Shown here piece after piece: positions 62,870-64,000 of a DNA stretch of 64,000 nt; positions within the stretch are counted from its first letter, which is position 1, and the number at the start of each line of letters is the position of its first letter. Both the position numbers and the translations under genes were made by a program. The notes below the pieces were generated by a model. That model was given only the letters and a program-made list of their open reading frames with translations, did not search any database and had not been told where the DNA came from. Origin of the DNA: Borrelia turicatae 91E135 (GTDB lineage Bacteria > Spirochaetota > Spirochaetia > Borreliales > Borreliaceae); assembly GCF_000012085.2 (NCBI RefSeq), contig NC_008710.1:806001-870000 (forward strand), given 5' to 3'.

Positions 62870-64000
62870 TATAAAATTTTTAAAATTTCTGTTGCCGTTT
62901 CTTTTTTTGATATTTCAGGAAGTTCTTTAACACTATTTTTGTCTATTATATAAGTTTTGTTTAGGCTTGATCCAAAATATTTTAAGTCGTTTGCAATAAT
63001 ATAGTCTAAATTTTTAGTTTTTAGTTTTTCTTTGGCTTTTTCTATTAAGATTTCATCTTTTTGAGCACAAAATCCAATAACAATTTGGTTTTTAGTTTTG
63101 TTTTTACCTATATATTTTATTATGTCCGGATTTTTGATAAATTTAATATGAAGGTCTTCAATAGTATCTTTTTTGATTTTAGTCTTATAAATTTTATCGG
63201 GTCTAAAGTCTGCAACAGCAGCAGCGCCAATTATAACGTCGAATTCTTGGTATATGTTTATTGCTTCTTTGTACATTTCTGATGCTGTTTTTATTCTAAT
63301 AACGTTTATTCCATAAGGTGTTTTTTCATTGCTGGGACCTGTAATTATTGTTACATGGGCTCCAAGATTTCGTGCCTCAATGCCTAAACTGAATCCCATT
63401 TGTCCTGTTGATTTATTTGAGAAGTAACGAATTGGATCTAATTCTTCTTCAGTTCTGGATGCGGTTATTAGTATTTTTTTGTTTTTTAATGGTAATTTTG
63501 GATCTAATGCGTTTAATATTATTTTTAAAATATCATTTTCATTTTTAAGTCGTCCAATAGCATTTAAAGAACATGCCAGGAATCCTTCATCAGGTTCAAT
63601 AAATTTATAATTATATTTTTTTAGTTTTTTAATGTTTTCTTCTAGAATGGGGTTTTGATACATTATGTTGTTCATTGCTATTGCAAAATAGGTTGGAACA
63701 GTACTTGCAGATATGACTGTAGTTAAAGTATCATCAGCAATTCCTGATGCAATTTTAGAAATGATGTTGTATGTTGCTGGAATAATTAATATTAAATTTG
63801 CCCATCTTGCCAAATTTATGTGTTCTACTTCTTCATGGCTTGTATTCCATAGGCTTTGAACCACTCTATTTTTAGAGACCGTCTCTAATGTTAAGGGAGT
63901 AATAAATTTAGTCGCGTTTCTTGTCATTATAACTTTGATATTATATCCCATCTTTACTAGACTTGAGATAATATAGGTTGACTTATAGGCTGCGATTCCC
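62863..64000 (-). CDS. coaBC: Bifunctional phosphopantothenoylcysteine decarboxylase/synthetase CoaBC, partial at right edge
   Basis: A coenzyme A biosynthesis enzyme; 379 codons are visible and the N-terminus is cut by the window edge. The frame continues past the internal Met at 63951 to the edge, where GIAAYKS, the FMN-binding start of the CoaC domain, can be read, so about 10-15 residues are missing. The decarboxylase domain has ARWANLILIIPATYN with TNTxxK-like downstream elements; the synthetase domain starts near KKILITASRTEEELDPIRYFSNKSTG (in parts) with IIGAAAVADFRP. Confidence 0.93.
   Translation of the reverse strand, partial: GIAAYKSTYIISSLVKMGYNIKVIMTRNATKFITPLTLETVSKNRVVQSLWNTSHEEVEHINLARWANLILIIPATYNIISKIASGIADDTLTTVISASTVPTYFAIAMNNIMYQNPILEENIKKLKKYNYKFIEPDEGFLACSLNAIGRLKNENDILKIILNALDPKLPLKNKKILITASRTEEELDPIRYFSNKSTGQMGFSLGIEARNLGAHVTIITGPSNEKTPYGINVIRIKTASEMYKEAINIYQEFDVIIGAAAVADFRPDKIYKTKIKKDTIEDLHIKFIKNPDIIKYIGKNKTKNQIVIGFCAQKDEILIEKAKEKLKTKNLDYIIANDLKYFGSSLNKTYIIDKNSVKELPEISKKETATEILKILYQ

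Noticed and set aside
1-64000. CRISPR arrays, insertion sequences, rRNA genes, toxin-antitoxin or antiphage systems
   Set aside because: No regularly spaced repeats other than the infB array, no transposase or defence-gene motifs, and no rRNA sequence were seen.

Overview
The window is a chromosomal segment of a spirochaete of the genus Borrelia (Borreliaceae). The DNA is very AT-rich, the genes are tightly packed, and the order rnz - clpP - DUF368 - hk2/rrp2 - murG - tsaD - rpoS - flgI/A/G/F - rplU/prp/rpmA - spoVG - ftsH - tdk/tmk - tamB/bamA/skp - mutS - nusA/infB - rpsO/pnp - lptF/lptG - tgt - murJ - coaBC matches, from memory, the B. burgdorferi chromosome around BB0755 to BB0812. Protein details such as the RpoS sequence look diverged from Lyme-group orthologues, so a relapsing-fever type species is my guess and is not proven. 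I see no mobile element, phage, CRISPR array or plasmid gene. This is core chromosome.

Layout. 1-5.2 kb: rnz (cut by the left edge), a FAD oxidoreductase, clpP with an overlapping small lipoprotein gene, tRNA-Leu(TAA), a DUF368 polyprenyl-phosphate transporter and a MazG-like pyrophosphohydrolase. 5.2-6.2 kb: a LysM/M23 peptidase. 6.3-19.1 kb, all minus strand: a long block read from flgF through flgG, flgA, flgI and flgJ into rpoS, then a polysaccharide-deacetylase-like gene, tsaD, pdxK, murG, cvpA, holB, and the hk2-rrp2 two-component pair. A textbook sigma-54 promoter lies directly before rpoS, so the activator (Rrp2), its kinase (Hk2) and its target (rpoS) are all in this window. 19.3-33.8 kb, plus strand: DUF2147, apt, rplU-prp-rpmA-obg, nadD-LytR-rsfS, spoVG, tRNA-Gln(TTG), rplY-pth-tilS-ftsH, two uncharacterised secreted proteins (one a trypsin-like lipoprotein protease) and tdk. 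33.8-35.1 kb, minus: a secreted spirochaetal protein and tmk. 35.2-42.6 kb, plus: the outer-membrane biogenesis trio tamB, bamA, skp. 42.6-43.1 kb, minus: a STAS-domain protein. 43.2-62.9 kb, plus: mutS, comFC, the rimP-nusA-infB-rbfA-truB translation/transcription operon, rpsO-pnp, a beta-propeller lipoprotein, lptF/lptG-like permeases, tgt, murJ and a HEAT-repeat protein. The right edge cuts coaBC (minus).

The points most worth a second look are: an in-frame 135-bp tandem repeat giving IF2 an Arg/Gly/Tyr/Asn/Gln-rich N-terminal tail, with an Arg-Tyr-Gly-rich insertion in the S1 domain of PNPase a few genes away and a zinc ribbon on NusA; an intrinsic-terminator-like hairpin between a strong promoter and the Shine-Dalgarno (SD) sequence of rimP; a GU/GC-bearing hairpin in the rpsO leader; interleaved divergent promoters of mutS and the STAS gene, with mutS and tamB mRNAs predicted almost leaderless; a Prp protease gene beside an L27 gene with no N-terminal extension to cleave; an unannotated 36-codon ORF with a strong SD; and a 17-bp perfect inverted repeat spanning a stop codon next to the tRNA-Leu promoter. 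Many starts are TTG or GTG (18 of about 60), and several were reassigned here using the SD sequence.
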